A DNA stretch of 64,000 nucleotides from Berberis thunbergii (lineage: Eukaryota > Streptophyta > Magnoliopsida > Ranunculales > Berberidaceae), in assembly GCA_003290165.1 (NCBI GenBank), contig QNQO01008307.1, positions 124,001 to 188,000 of the forward strand, in the 5' to 3' direction. The position numbers were made by a program, and so were the translations under genes. Shown piece by piece: positions 1 to 11,800 of this stretch. Positions within the stretch are counted from its first letter, which is position 1; every line of letters starts with the position of its first letter. The notes under the pieces were generated by a model. The model saw only the letters and a list, made by a program, of their open reading frames with translations. It was not told the DNA's origin and searched no databases.

Positions 1-1159
1 TATAATCAATTAATTCAACAGGAAACGAAAAGCAAAAGAAAGGGGGAACAAACCCTAGATTGTTGCAGTGCACCATGTGATTAGTTAAACAAATAAGAGA
101 GTTACAATATATAGAAGAGGAAGAAGACGAGAGAAAACAAATCAATGGTTATGGGTATAAAGACATTAACTAGAGAAGTGGATCAGATGATGGGAATAAT
201 TCCTCCCCAACCAAACAATTAAAAAAAAATGAATCTCATAAATTGATATCGAACAAGTTGAGCATCAAGATGAAGTTTAACGAGGATTCAAGATGAACCC
301 AAATCTGTAAGTCTCATCGCAAACACTAAGAATCAATGAAAAAAAAAACCTATAGTCATGAAGGGCATGATTCGATCGTATAAAATAGATAGAATGAATC
401 AACGAAATAAATAAAGAAATAAAACTCACTGTTCGTAATCGCCATCGATTTCGAGCTTCCTCTGTCAACCAATGGTCAGATTGATGATGTTGAACTCCAT
501 TTTCTCTGCTTAGGGTTTGCGTTTGCCATCACAAACTCAAATAAATTCTTTCCAACCTTTAAACCTTTTATGAATAGGTTTCTTTCCAAACAACCCAAAC
601 ACAATCAATGGCTAAAAAAAATACCCAATCGATCTGCTGAGTCCGCACTCACGAACAAGATTTCTCCAACCTATTTTCGCCCCTAGCTTGTATTTGAGTT
701 TTGTTTCAGTTTCATTGATTTTTACAACACAGTCATCATTGATCTTCTCCAACAGATGAAAGAGTGAAGTCTCATAGAGGCAGAGACCGGGCCATGTTTC
801 TTCATGGCAAATGTCTTCAACTAAGAGCGGAGTGGCTGAGAGGAAGGAGAAATGAAAAAAAAGGTTGGTCGTGGAGCTGTTAGGACGCTCAGTCACAACC
901 GAGCTTGTCGCCGGAGAAGAAGAGGAAGAGGCGCAAGAGGGAAGAAGAAAAGAAGAAGGAAGGAGAAAGAAAAGAAAAGAGGGTTTTCTCTTTATAGGGT
1001 GGGTGGCTATTCGCCCCCACTGAACTTCTGAAAACACCCACCTTCTAAACTCACCAAATAAACCCTAAAATTTTGAAATTCACATTCAATTAAATGTAAC
1101 CTTATTTTATTTAATTCAAAATAAAATAAATTATCTTTATGAAATTTAGGGGTGTTACA
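1..1159 (-). mobile_element. Gypsy LTR fragment (minus strand), cut by the window edge
   Basis: Read on the minus strand, this stretch starts at 1159 with TGTAACACCCC, the usual start of plant Tekay/Del-type Gypsy LTRs. About 190 bp in it carries a TATAAAGAGAAAACCC core (plus positions about 978-993), which looks like an LTR promoter, followed by a pyrimidine-rich leader. No host exon is recognisable. The inner end lies outside the window, so it may be a solo LTR or part of an element. It abuts the broken receptor kinase directly. The class is inferred from the terminus and promoter layout; no partner LTR is visible. Confidence 0.5.
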
Positions 1160-2590
1160 GTTATATTTATATTCTGTGAAAGAAGTAGAGTTGACCTCAA
1201 TTCATATAGGGGCAACACTGAAGAATTTTACTACAAAGCCATGATGGATTTTGATGAAAATTTTGCATGATATGTGTACCCAAGGACGACAAATGGTGGT
1301 AATGCAAGTTGGTCTGTTCCTGATAACATCTGATATATTTTATGGTGATTTAGGTAGTGAAGCTTGTGGTTATTATAGCTATTGCATCCCCACACCTGAT
1401 GGGAGGCCTACATGCGAATGTTTACCTAATTATTCCTTGGTGGATTCAAAGGACAAATTGTCGGGTTGCAAGCCTAATTTCTCACTGGAATGTCAGGCAG
1501 ATGCCTTTGAAATAATTGAGTTACTGAACACCGATTTTCAAACAGGGGACTGCAAGCATTATCAATCTTATAATAAAGAAGATTGTATGAAATCTTGCTT
1601 GGAGGATTGTAATAGTGCAGTTGCAGTCATGGCGAAAGAATGTTGGAAAAGAAATTTCCAGTTTCGAGTGGGAGATCATGACCAAATGGACATGCAACAA
1701 CTCTCATCAAAGTAAAGAAGTATGGCACTCATTCGGGTCATCATATTCCTCAAACTACAGTTAAGGAGAAGAAATACCATAAAGTGATGATCCTCCTAGG
1801 TAGCTCAGTGTTCTTCAATTTCTTATTGTTCATAGTAACTTGTCTATTTGTTTTCTTCAAGTACTCTAGGAAACCAATGAAAATATATCATAAAAAATAT
1901 GTTTTTAGAGACAAATTTGCATTCCTTCGCATACAAAGACCTTGATGAAGCTACAAATGGATCCAGGGAAGAGGTAGGAAGGGGTGCTTTTTGGCACTGT
2001 TTTACAAAGGGGTGTTAGCATTTGGTCATATGAACAGGGTGGCAATGAAGAAGTTGGATAAGGTGGTTCAAGACGGGAGAGAAGGAGTTTAAAAATGAAG
2101 TTAGTGTCGTTGGACAGACCCATCACAAAAATCTAGTCAAACTCATTGGATTCTGTGAGGAAGGACCTCACCAACTTCTGGTGTACGAGTTCATGACCAA
2201 TGGCAGCTTAGCCGACTTTTTATTTGAACAATCAAAACCAGATTGGAACCAGAGATTTCATATCACACTTGGCATTGCGAGAGACCTAATGTACTTGCAT
2301 GAAGAATGTACTAATGTAGCCCCCAGATAATCCACTTTGACATAAAGCCTCAAAATATTCTCCTAGATGAATCTCTTGTGGCAAGAATATTAGACTTTGG
2401 ATTGGCATAGCTTTTAATGTCGAACAAGACTCGAACTTGGATAGGAACCAGAGGAACAAAAGGGTGTGTTGCACTTGAATGGTTTAGGAATGTCAGCATC
2501 ACAGTGAAAGTGGATGTTTCTAGTTTTGGTGTCATGTTACTTGAGATCATATGTTGTAAGAAGTATATTGACATTGTATGCATGTTTACA
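1160..2590 (+). pseudogene. G-type lectin S-receptor-like serine/threonine kinase (LECRK/RLK1 type), decayed
   Basis: Pieces of a G-type lectin receptor kinase appear in order but in shifting frames. The tail of the lectin domain is at about 1170-1340 (NSYRGNTEEFYYKA, then a stop). An EGF-like cysteine segment is at 1350-1475 (ACGYYSYC, CECLPNYSLVD) and a PAN-like segment at 1480-1660 (DCKHYQSYNKEDC, SCLEDCN). A membrane span lies near 1785-1860. Kinase subdomains follow from 1925 ([65 protein letters not shown]). Frameshifts lie near 1250-1340, 1720, 2040 and 2315, and a stop follows DFGLA at about 2408. The signal peptide, most of the lectin domain and the kinase C-lobe end are missing. In the family these are plasma-membrane receptors; this copy cannot make one. 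The family call is firm. Confidence 0.87.
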
Positions 2591-3359
2591 TTGGCCTGCA
2601 TTTAGTATTTTTAAGTTTTCTTTATTCTGAATGCGAATGCGAATGCGACTTGTTCATTTAGTATTTTTAAGTATTGCACAGTTTAGTACTGCTAAGGTTT
2701 GCTAGATACTACTATAAAAACAACAAATAAATATGTAAATAAAAAATCATGAAATGGTGGATCCAGACCAGGTCAATCTATTGACATCCTTGAGGTAAAA
2801 CATGCCTAGTTGCCGGAGCAAGATCAGTTAGTCTGGCTACCCAAAACAAAAGGCAGTCATCACATGTAACTCATTCAAATTCAATGGATGCTCGCATCCA
2901 TCCCACATTTATGGTAAACAGTAAACTATAAGCAAGATTAAAAAGACAAATGTGTCATTCAAAGGAGTAGTAATTAATAACAAGCTAGAGAAATCCCAAT
3001 TCAATACAAGCACCGCAACTTAGGCCTTCATCCCTGAAATGCTCAAACATGCCATCACCGGGACAGTTCCCACTGGAAGATACATGGTTTATTTCTGATA
3101 ACCTGTAAAATCAGCAACTCACAAATTTTATCTCTGAATTTATAAGACAACAACAACAAGAAGTAACTGATTGCCAAGTAATTATACAGGCACCCGATAT
3201 ACTGGAATGCCTGGATAGTTTCAAAGGGAATTCACAAGAAAATTCAAGATAGCATGTCCTCTAATTTGGAGGGACCAAATTCTCCATAGATGAATAACCT
3301 GAAATTGAAAAATGGTGGATGGATGTCTGGCATTTCTTGGACTGCCGATGGTGGATGTC
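2591..3359. other. Intergenic, no gene seen
   Basis: AT-rich sequence with a short hexamer run (GAATGC units, about 2629-2647). No exon, RNA gene or complete element was recognised. Confidence 0.6.
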
Positions 3360-4053
3360 CTTCTTGTAAAGAAAATACTAGCTAATGCAAATAATTCCAA
3401 CACAACAAGTCTTGGACTAAGGTGGTGATAGTGAATGGCTAAACACGCTATGCAAGCAATAGCAAACAACAAGCAATATGCAGAAAATAAAGATGACACC
3501 GAGATTTACATAGTTCGGTTTTGCCTACTCCACAGACGACGACTCTATAACTATCTTATTGATATGGAAACACTTACTTGAAGATTACAACGTTGTCAAG
3601 CAACGATCCTTGAGATTACCGAATCTTAAGCAAACAATACCACCAAAAATTTGACAAAACTTGCAAACGAAGAACACCCGAAATCACTCGATTCCAATCC
3701 TTCTACTTGACTATTGTTTCATGCTGCACAAACACCGAATCACGCCAAACTCACAGCCTGTTTCACGCCCTTATCTTTTCCCATTTCACGCCACACTGCT
3801 ACTTTATTTCAACGTTGTATTTACTGCCAATATGACACTGCGTTGTTGTTGTTGTTGTTTTTATGTTGTATCTTGTATTCACATGTAGATGTATTGGCTG
3901 TTTTAAAGAGATAATAAGATCCTTGTTTGTGAAGGACTTTAACTCCCAATAAATTGAGAGCCAACACCAATTACATAATGGACTATGAGTCCTTATTTGT
4001 AAAGGACTACGAGTCCTACTTTGTCTCACACTTCTCACCATACTTTTATTTTA

Positions 4054-4090
<37 letters not shown>

Positions 4091-4115
4091 TTACCTTCTA
4101 TAACTTTCTTAACAC
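3360..4115 (-). mobile_element. Probable Ty1/Copia LTR relic
   Basis: On the minus strand this starts at about 4115 with TGTTAAGAAAG. It contains repeated 'agtcctttac' style units (3930-4015) and near 3500-3525 the phrase GAACTATGTAAATCTCGG, which resembles the R/U5 part of many Copia LTRs. Two trinucleotide runs, (GTT)n near 3843 and (ATT)n near 4056, lie inside. No second LTR, primer site or coding part is seen, so the inner limit is approximate. Assigned by resemblance only. Confidence 0.4.
4056..4091. repeat. (ATT)n microsatellite
   Basis: Uninterrupted ATT units, likely polymorphic in length. Confidence 0.95.
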
Positions 4116-4509
4116 ATCTCCAACTTTTGCGGTATCTCCTTCAACATTTAACATGTTCCGGTGAGAGAAAAAATTGTCCCCCATGGAGGCTCATGCGAGT
4201 GTGGGTTTTGAACCTCCACAAAGGTGAAATGAGAAAAAAAAACAGGAGAGAAGAAGAAGAGATGAGACAAAAAAATATAAGAAAATAGGAGAAGAAAAAA
4301 TATATAGATGAAGAGAAGATAGGACAAGAAGAAGAGAAAAATACTCCTAATAGAATGAGAAGGATAGTAAGAAGAAGAAAAAAAAGAATAACAAAGAACA
4401 AAAACAAGAACAAAGGAGAATAGGAAGAAATGAGTGGTGGTGCAGTTGGAGTTGGTGGGCGAGGTGTCGCTTTTCCTGTGAAGAGATAAGGTAAGGTGGA
4501 AAAGGTAAG
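4116..4509. other. Purine-rich spacer upstream of the duplicated CSN7 5' region
   Basis: The plus strand is rich in GAAGAAGAGA-like runs. The long opposite-strand reading frame here is low-complexity F/S/L sequence and is not credible as a gene. If the 4510-4820 block is the older copy, this is the original sequence upstream of CSN7. Confidence 0.5.
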
Positions 4510-4820
4510 GTGGGGGGTGTTTTCAATGAAAATAATGGTGTTATTTAGCACTAACATTTTCAATATAATAACGGTTTTAAAATATGTTTTTTTCATAATT
4601 ATTTTAAAATTTTAATTGAATTTAACTTACTGGCACGATCCATTTTTATAGTGCCAACGGCACGACCAATACAATAGTATTTGATGTAACGAGCGGTGTT
4701 TTATATACCCCAAAATCGCATCATACAATAACCTTTTTTGCAACCCTCTTTTAAGCCCCCAAAACAGAGGAAACAGAGTCGTTCTCTGCTTTTGCACCAC
4801 CTCTTCCAATCCCCTCCTGA
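4510..4820 (+). repeat. Direct repeat, copy 1: CSN7 promoter/5'-leader sequence
   Basis: This 311-bp block matches 8413-8717 almost throughout, with scattered substitutions and short indels. It starts with GTGGGGGGTGTTTTCAA and ends with TTCCAATCCCCTCCTGA. Copy 2 runs on into the CSN7 leader, whereas this copy is joined at 4820/4821 to truncated Gypsy sequence. It keeps a good TATA-like TTATATAC at 4701-4708; copy 2 has TTTGTATAC at the same place. Confidence 0.9.
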
Positions 4821-5326
4821 TTATTTTTCGCATTATTTTTCCCATCACTCAGCTCTTCCATAACCTTGGAAAAGAATGGATCAGCTGCATAGTTTTCTGG
4901 GAGCAAATCAAAACCCACCACTTCATAGGAAAGAGTGGTCAATAAGCTGTACTTTCGACTCAATGCATCAACCACCTTATTAGAAGTTCCTGATTTATGA
5001 TTCAGCACAAAGCTGAATTTTTCCAAGTAAGAGACCCATCTGGCATGACGATAATTCAGCTTTCTTTGGGATTTAAGAAACCGCAAGGCTTCATGATCAG
5101 AATAAAGAACAAATTCCACGCCAATAAGGTAATCTTCCCAATGTCGCAAAGCTTGAACCACTGCGTAAAGCTCTTTGTCGTAGGTTGAATAATTCAATCT
5201 GGCATCATTTAGCTTCTCGCTGAAATAAGCAATTGGTCTTCCTTCCTGCATTAGAATAGACCCAATTCCGACATTAGAAGCATCAAATTCAACTTGGAAA
5301 ATTTTGGCAAAATCTGGCAAGGCCAA
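4821..5326 (-). pseudogene. Gypsy RNase H relic, truncated by the CSN7-repeat junction
   Basis: RNase H-like domain with its acidic residues visible in order: FDASNVG, YDKELYAV, YSDHEAL and VVDALSRKY. It continues into the linker that should precede integrase (VMEELSDGK) and then crosses 4821 into unrelated host sequence. The reading frame remains open for a few residues past the junction by chance. No integrase follows. Confidence 0.85.
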
Positions 5327-5454
5327 AACGGGAGCTTCAACAAGCTTTTCTTCTAGAGTTGGAAACTCTTCTCCGCTTCATGTGTCCATACAAATTCCTT
5401 TTTTATAACATCCATCATAGGAGCTGCAATGGTGCTGAAATTTTTAATAAATCG

Positions 5455-6788
5455 TCAATAAAAAGACGCCAATCCATGGAAACTTCGAACATCCGTAAGG
5501 CTTTTAGGTGTTGGCCAATTCACGATAGCTTTGACCTTCTCATTATCCACTTCCAAGCCTCTAGCTGTCACAACATAGCCTAAGAATACCACTTTGTCAG
5601 CCATAAAAGAACACTTCTTGAGATTAATAAACAGTTGGTTGTCATGGAACACTTTGAAAACTTGAGCCAAATGCTCTAAGTGCTGAATTTTGTTTTGGCT
5701 ATAAATCAAGATATCATCAAAATAAACCACAATAAATTTCCCCATAAAACTCCTCAAAACTTCAGTCATAAGCCTCATGAAAGTGCTAGGAGCATTAGAA
5801 AGACCAAACGGCATAACAAGCCATTCAAACAACCCATCCTTGGTCTTGAAAGCCGTTTTCCATTCATCGCCGCTACGAATACGAATTTGATGATAACCAC
5901 TCCTTAGATCAATCTTAGAAAATATCTTTGCCCCATCAAGCATATCAAACATGTCATCAAGACGGGGAATAGAGAATCTATATTTCACCGTAATTTTATT
6001 CACAGCCCTACTATCAACACACATCCTCCAAGTTCCATCTTTTTTAGGAGTCAAAAGGGCAGGAACATCACAAGGACTAAGTGATTCTCTAATCAACCCT
6101 TTATTAAGTAAATCATCAACTTGTCTTTTTAATTCAGCATGTTCTTTAGGTGACATTCTATAATGAGGTAAGTTAGGAAGGCTTGCACCTGGAACAAAAT
6201 CAATTTGATGTTGAATATTGCGAAGAGGCGGTAGTCCCTCCGGTAGTTCGTTAGGAGCCAATCCTTCAAATCTGTCCAGCAGTTCTTGAACTTCTTCAGG
6301 AATCCTTTCTACGTTTTCAAGAATCTTCTCAACAGCCATCAACATGAACCCTACTTCGCTGTCCTTGCAAGAGCGCTCAAACTCCTTGCGAGATAGTAAA
6401 ATAATTTGGTCGTCATTGTGCACTGTACTAGGAACATTCTTCAAGGGCTGCAGCAAATACTTTACTCCATTCTTGACAAGAGAGTAAATATTTTTCTTCC
6501 CATCATGTTGGACATTTCGATCAAATTGCCAAGGCCTACCAAGAAGTAAGTGACAAGCATCCATGGGAAGAACATCGAAATAAATCTCATCTTCATACCT
6601 TCCGATAGAGAATTTGATTTTGCATCTTTGAGACACCAGCACCTCCCCACCTTTTTTGAACCACGACACCTTGTAAGGCTTGGGATGGCGTACGCATGGT
6701 AGTTCAATTTGTCTACCATAAGCTTGGACACCATATTTTCTACACTTCCCGAATCGATCATCAAAATGCACTTCTTTTCATGGGACAA
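5455..6788 (-). pseudogene. Gypsy protease and reverse transcriptase relic
   Basis: The protease motif MIDSGSVENMVS lies at about 6762-6727 in one frame. The rest of the protease (DACHLLLGRPWQFDRN, near 6560-6513) continues in another frame, so there is a frameshift near 6730. The RT domain spans about 6170-5500 with [39 protein letters not shown] and the catalytic FDD of VVYFDDILIY. It ends at a stop just before the connection to RNase H. The family role is copying element RNA into DNA. Confidence 0.88.
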
Positions 6789-7190
6789 GCAATAAGTTCT
6801 GAAAATGTTATTTCACAGCCATTGATCATCTTCTTGGATTGTCATAATCCGTTGAATAACAAGGCTTTTAGCTGCAAACTCTGGTTCACAACGTTCTCCC
6901 TCCAAGTCCTCATTTGGATCTTCATAAAAAATGGGCTCATCTTCGCCTAGTTCGTCATCCCCTTTAACAAGATTAATCTCGGCTTTCTTCTTAGGACATT
7001 CATAAGAACGATGCCCTGATTCTCCGCACCTAAAGCATGTAAAAGTTGAAGATTGAACAACCTTTCCCTTGTCTTTACCACTTCCTGCAGTGCGAACGTT
7101 TTGCTTAGTGCTAGAGGTTGAAGTTTTCTTCTCGTAAAACAACATATTTTCCTGTGGAGTCTTGGAGCTTTCCGCCTTCTTAAACGAACT

Positions 7191-7985
7191 CTATTTTATT
7201 TTCTCCCCAGCCTTAAGCGCCTTTTGATATGCTTCTTCAAGAGAATGAATAGAGCGCATTATGAGTTCTCCACGCAAGCTATATTTCAGTCCGTTTACAT
7301 ACCGCGCCACCAGTTGATCATCTGTCTCATTTAAATTAATCTGACTCATTAACTTATAGTAAATCTCTGTATACTCCTCCACGGACTGATCACTACGCTG
7401 GTGCAATTGATGAAAATTTTGGTAGAGACTATGAGGATAATCCAGAGGAAGAAATTTCTCATCCAGCTTCAACTTCATATCTGCCCATGTGTTAATTCTT
7501 GGAGCGCCCCTTCGATCACGACTACGTTGATATTGTTGCCACCAAACAAGAGCATGACCCTTCAATTTTGTAGCCGCGAACCGTACCTTATATTCATTGG
7601 AAAGATCTTTCCATTCAAAGAAGGCTTCCAACAATGATACCCAATCAAAATATTCGTCGGGATTAAGTTTCCCTTCGAAATCTGGTACATTAACTTGAAT
7701 ACTACGATCCGTTCCTTCAAGAGCTCTCATTAATCTATTCATGACAAATGGATTTTCATCTGCAGCATTGGACCTTCCAGCAAAATTTGAAGAACCTGAT
7801 TCCTCATCAGAATATCCACTTTTATAGCTTCGAGGATTACCCCTCCTACTACGAGTTGGAGATTGTGAAAGTCTTTAGAGAATCTCGTTCATCATTTGCT
7901 GTAGATTTTGGTTAGATTGACGCAACTTAGCAAGATCAGCTTGCACGTTAACCTGTTCAACGCTCCTTCTTCTCCTTCGAACCAT
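7191..7985 (-). pseudogene. Gypsy gag relic
   Basis: Gag probably starts at the ATG at 7985 (MVRRRRRSVEQ). An in-frame stop lies at about 7876. The capsid-like retrotransposon gag domain then reads from 7742 (PDFEGKLNPDEYFDWVSLLE, KLKGHALVWWQQYQ, YSLRGELIMRSIHSLEEAY) to a stop just below 7191. A separate piece, 7145-6813, holds a CCHC zinc knuckle (CFRCGESGHRSYEC) followed by an acidic tail. Gag would package element RNA; with internal stops this copy cannot. Confidence 0.85.
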
Positions 7986-8011
7986 TGTTGCTAGGAAACA
8001 ACAATAACTAA

Positions 8012-8024
8012 TGCTCTGATACCA
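8012..8024 (-). other. Primer-binding site, initiator tRNA-Met type
   Basis: The minus strand reads TGGTATCAGAGCA just inside the LTR, complementary to the 3' end of plant initiator tRNA-Met, the normal primer for this family. Confidence 0.85.
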
Positions 8025-8027
8025 ATT

Positions 8028-8412
8028 TGATGCAGCTGATGCCTGCAATCGTTGGAGCAAGAAATAAGGTCTGGATAAGAAGTTAAGATAGTTTTGAGAT
8101 TCAATCAACCGAAGGCAGCGGATGCCACTCACACTACTAATCGCGGATGCCACTCGACGCGACCAAGCCACAAGCTTGATTAAAAAGGAAGAATACTTAA
8201 CTCTAGGCAAAGTATTCTTGCAAGCAATACTGTTTCTTAAGCAAAGTCTGACTTTCTTCTTCCATTCATCATGTTTAAATAGTTTTTACAAGAAAATGAA
8301 AAGACATAAAATAATTCAATACAATTTCTCAGATTTACCATTTCTTCTTCCTAGATTTATAAAACTTAAGAAACAAGATTTTCCAAGACTTCATTAATAT
8401 GCTCCTGCGTCA
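8028..8412 (-). repeat. 5' LTR of the truncated Gypsy element
   Basis: Minus-strand limits are TGACGCAGGAGC (8412 inward) and CTGCATCA (ending 8028), giving TG...CA ends and 385 bp. The primer site lies four bases further in. No second copy of this LTR is present in the window. Confidence 0.75.
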
Positions 8413-8717
8413 GTGGGGGGTGTTTTCAACGAAAATAATGATGTTATTTAGCAATGACATTTTCAATATTATGACGGTTTTAAAATATGTTTTTTTATAA
8501 TTATTTAAAATTTTAATTAAATTTAACTTAACGACCATTTTTATAGTGCCAACGGCACGACCAATACAATAGTATTTGATGTAACGAGCGGTGCTTTGTA
8601 TACCCCAAAATCACATCACACAATAACCTTGATTGCAACCCTCTGTTAAGCCCCCAAAACAGAGTAAACAAAGAGTCGCTCTCTGCTTTTGCACCACCTC
8701 TTCCAATCCCCTCCTGA
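8413..8717 (+). promoter_or_regulatory. Direct repeat, copy 2: CSN7 proximal promoter and leader
   Basis: This 305-bp counterpart of 4510-4820 is continuous with the CSN7 leader and start codon 148 bp downstream. It includes a TATA-like TTTGTATAC at 8595-8603 and a pyrimidine-rich leader (CTCTTCCAATCCCC). Because the Gypsy LTR ends at 8412, only about 450 bp separate the CSN7 start codon from the transposon. The promoter role is inferred from position. Confidence 0.65.
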
Positions 8718-8864
8718 CTTGTTCACCAAGTCGTTTTTTCTCGACAAATCGACTAATCCAGTCTCCATCTGAAGTTCTGGTGAATGGGTTGGAACCTTTA
8801 TTCTCTTTGAAGTCTTCTTCTTGTTCTTCTCTGCGTTCTGTTCTGTTCTCTCTATCTATCTAAG

Positions 8865-11800
8865 ATGGACATCGAGCAGAAACAAGCGGAGGTGATCGAA
8901 TATTTCGTGAAACAGGCTGAAAATAACAAAGGGTCTTCGCTCTCTAGTCTAATTGTTGAGGCCACTTCACATCCTTGTCTCTTTGCGTTTTCTGAGATCC
9001 TCTCTGTTCCCAACCTTGCAGAGGTTTGAATCACTGCCTACTTTTTCTTATTTTCAATTTCAAGGTTTTGCATAGACACACTAATCTCAGTCTGTTTTTT
9101 TTTGTTTTTGTTTTGGGTTATTATTATTATTTTGGGTTCTCTTGATTTGATACTAAATGGTGTTTTAGGGTTTCCATTTTCTTTTAGGGCTGTGTAGCCA
9201 TTTCCCTTGGAAAATGGAATTAATTTCACTTGTTAGGCAGAATTTCTCTGTTTTGTTGTCTATTTACTAACGGGAAATCAATTCTTAGTAAGACTGTTTT
9301 CCCACTACTCATCGGAAATCCACCCCTACCCCGGAATTGGATTCGCAGAAACAGTTTCAATTTTCATATCTATTTTCCGTGCAACCAAATAGACCCTTAG
9401 TGTTTTTTTCCCCTTGTTAATCCATATGTAAGTACTACACATGTAGCTTTAAAAGTGGGAACTATTGTGTTTAAATCAATGGAAAACAAAAGTGAATTAT
9501 GAAAAATCTAGCTATTTTGAGGACCCAATTAGATTTAGCGAAACCTAGGATTTTGTACGCGGTCATTATTAGAGGAGCCAATGTATAATTACTGTGATTA
9601 GGTTTTGAGCATGAGAAGGGTGTAAAACATTAATTAGATGGATTTTTGTTGTTGTTGTTGTTGGTTTTTTTGTTTTGTTAGTTTGAATAGAGATCCAACT
9701 TGACGTAAAGCAGCGGGTATGTGGTTTCAGAATTTTTTTTTTTTTGAATAATTGGCATTTGGAAGTCTTCCGTCATCAAGGCTTCGGTCGGCAGTGCATA
9801 TTTGCTATATATGATATTTATAGACATCCATTTGTGCATATTATGTCAGGGCATGCTTTAACGATCTTATTACAATGTGCTACCTTGTGTTATTTGTGTT
9901 GATTGCTCTGTCAATGTGTTTCGACATGTATGAAGTTTACTTCATTTTACTTGGTGGAAATTGCAGTACTCCCTGTGTTTACTCTTATTCTTGTTAATCA
10001 ATGCAGCTACGGGGGACTGAACACTCTACATTTCTGGACCTGCTCCGATTATTTTCCCATGGAACATGGAGTGATTACAAGAGTAAGTATAGGAAAAGCC
10101 AGTAGTGGATCATTTTGAATCTTTTTTTAGTGCTTTTAAATGAAATTCGTTGTTTGATTGGATGTCTGTCATCATAAGTTCAAACATGAGTATCCAAGTT
10201 CTTAATTTTTCACGTGTCATTAATACGTGCATTTTATGGTACTGAAAAATTATGTGGTTTGTAAATGTTGCTTGGAATTCCAGTTTGCGTGAGATTGATG
10301 TAACTCTACGTGGAAGCAAAATAGAAATGAACAGAAATTGAATAATAAATAGAATTTATCAATAAGCTAGGTTTTCAATGGAAAACTCTGGAACAACTCC
10401 ATTGCTAAACAAAAAACTGTGAATCATATCAAGAAGACAATCACTTCATATCTAGTAGCATCGTACTAAACAATGCATTGACAACTGGGGAATCTGCTCA
10501 TGAAGTAATTAAAGACAAATATGATAGGTTTATGTTCGGGTGTGGTCAGTTTATCTTCAACAGTTAACTCGTAGTCATCTTGTATCCTCTGCTCTAGTGA
10601 CCTCTCTATTAATCTTCTTTCATTATAAATAAATTGGTTATTTTTTGTTTCTAACTAAAACAACAAAACCAAAGCATAAAGGAAAACAATAACTTGACTA
10701 CGGGGAAACCTTACAAGGTCAGTTTTGTAAAAATAACAAAAAATAAAATCGTTCTCAATTGGTATTTTTTTAAGGGTGCTCCATTGGCATCTCCCTCATC
10801 TTAGAAAGCGCAACCTCGTCCATATAAAATAGGAAGTGCTCTTGGCCTCTTCACTCATCTTCGTATGTCCTAAAATATCTATGCAAATATAATGCATTTT
10901 GCCTATATCTAAGATAATGAATCTAAAAATCAGGCTGTGTTAGTAATTGTATATGAAAACTCAGAAAATAATTGTATTGCGTTAAGTTCTGTAGATTAAC
11001 AAATAAGCATATGCTCATATACTATGTTTATGCTATCTGATTAGGATCTATGCCATTTAAAAAAAAAAGTGAAAATGAGTTGAAGACTGGCTCTTCAGAT
11101 GCAACCAGAGCCGCTGTGTATAATTTGGTGGGTGCAAATTAGAATAATTGGAACTCAATAGAAACAAGGCAAGGGTGAGTTAAACATTGCCAGTAGTTCC
11201 CTCTTTAAGGTAGTACGGAACAGTGAATGAAGAAATGATTGCTAGAAGCCCAGTTAACAGCGAGAATCACCTATCAATCAAAATGGAAGAGTATGTCAGA
11301 AATCAGAATTGGCCAACAAATTTGGCTAACTTGAGGTGCTGGGTTGGATGACGATCTCAACGATTCAGAGACCAGCTGAGAAAATCCTTGCATGACAACA
11401 CTAGGAGGAGCAACTTCGATTGAGAGCTTTCAATGAATAAGCCTCATCGCATCAGTATATTAAAGTTATCGAAAGTAATTGCCTTCATATTTTGTGTTGT
11501 AAACAATTATATAGATGTCATGAGTCATGACACCTTATCAAGTATAAGATTGATGTAATTAGATATAACAAAGCCCATATTAATTAGGGCATTAGCCATA
11601 TTAGGTTTAGAGTTAGATTGCTTGCCAAAGAAACTAATAAGCTCATAAATAAGGCAGAGAATTAAAGTTGTAATTGGTGGAAGAGCAACAACGAAACCCG
11701 CATCCCCCCATGGCTCCCTGTGCAGGATAGAGGACACATTTGGGCACGTTGGGACGCGGTAGAGGTGTTGGTAGAGGAGGAAATCAACATTTTCAACCTC

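Larger units (their letters stand above)
4821..8412 (-). mobile_element. Truncated Ty3/Gypsy chromovirus-like element (5' LTR, gag, PR, RT, RNase H)
   Basis: On the minus strand the order is LTR (8412-8028), primer site, gag, CCHC knuckle, protease, RT and RNase H. It then stops abruptly at 4821. Integrase, chromodomain and 3' LTR are missing, so the element is a 3'-truncated relic. The RT motifs ([35 protein letters not shown]) resemble the CRM/Galadriel chromovirus branch, though that clade call is inference. Reading frames are broken in several places. The 5' LTR end coincides exactly with the start of the second CSN7 repeat at 8413, so transcription from this LTR would run away from CSN7. 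Confidence 0.9.

Noticed and set aside
612..1037. Opposite-strand 141-codon open frame
   Set aside because: Lies over the promoter and leader of an LTR; Ser/Phe-rich low-complexity protein with no domain.
4141..4596. 151-codon minus-strand open frame
   Set aside because: Produced by a purine-rich run on the plus strand (F/S/L/I low complexity) and crosses the repeat boundary at 4510.
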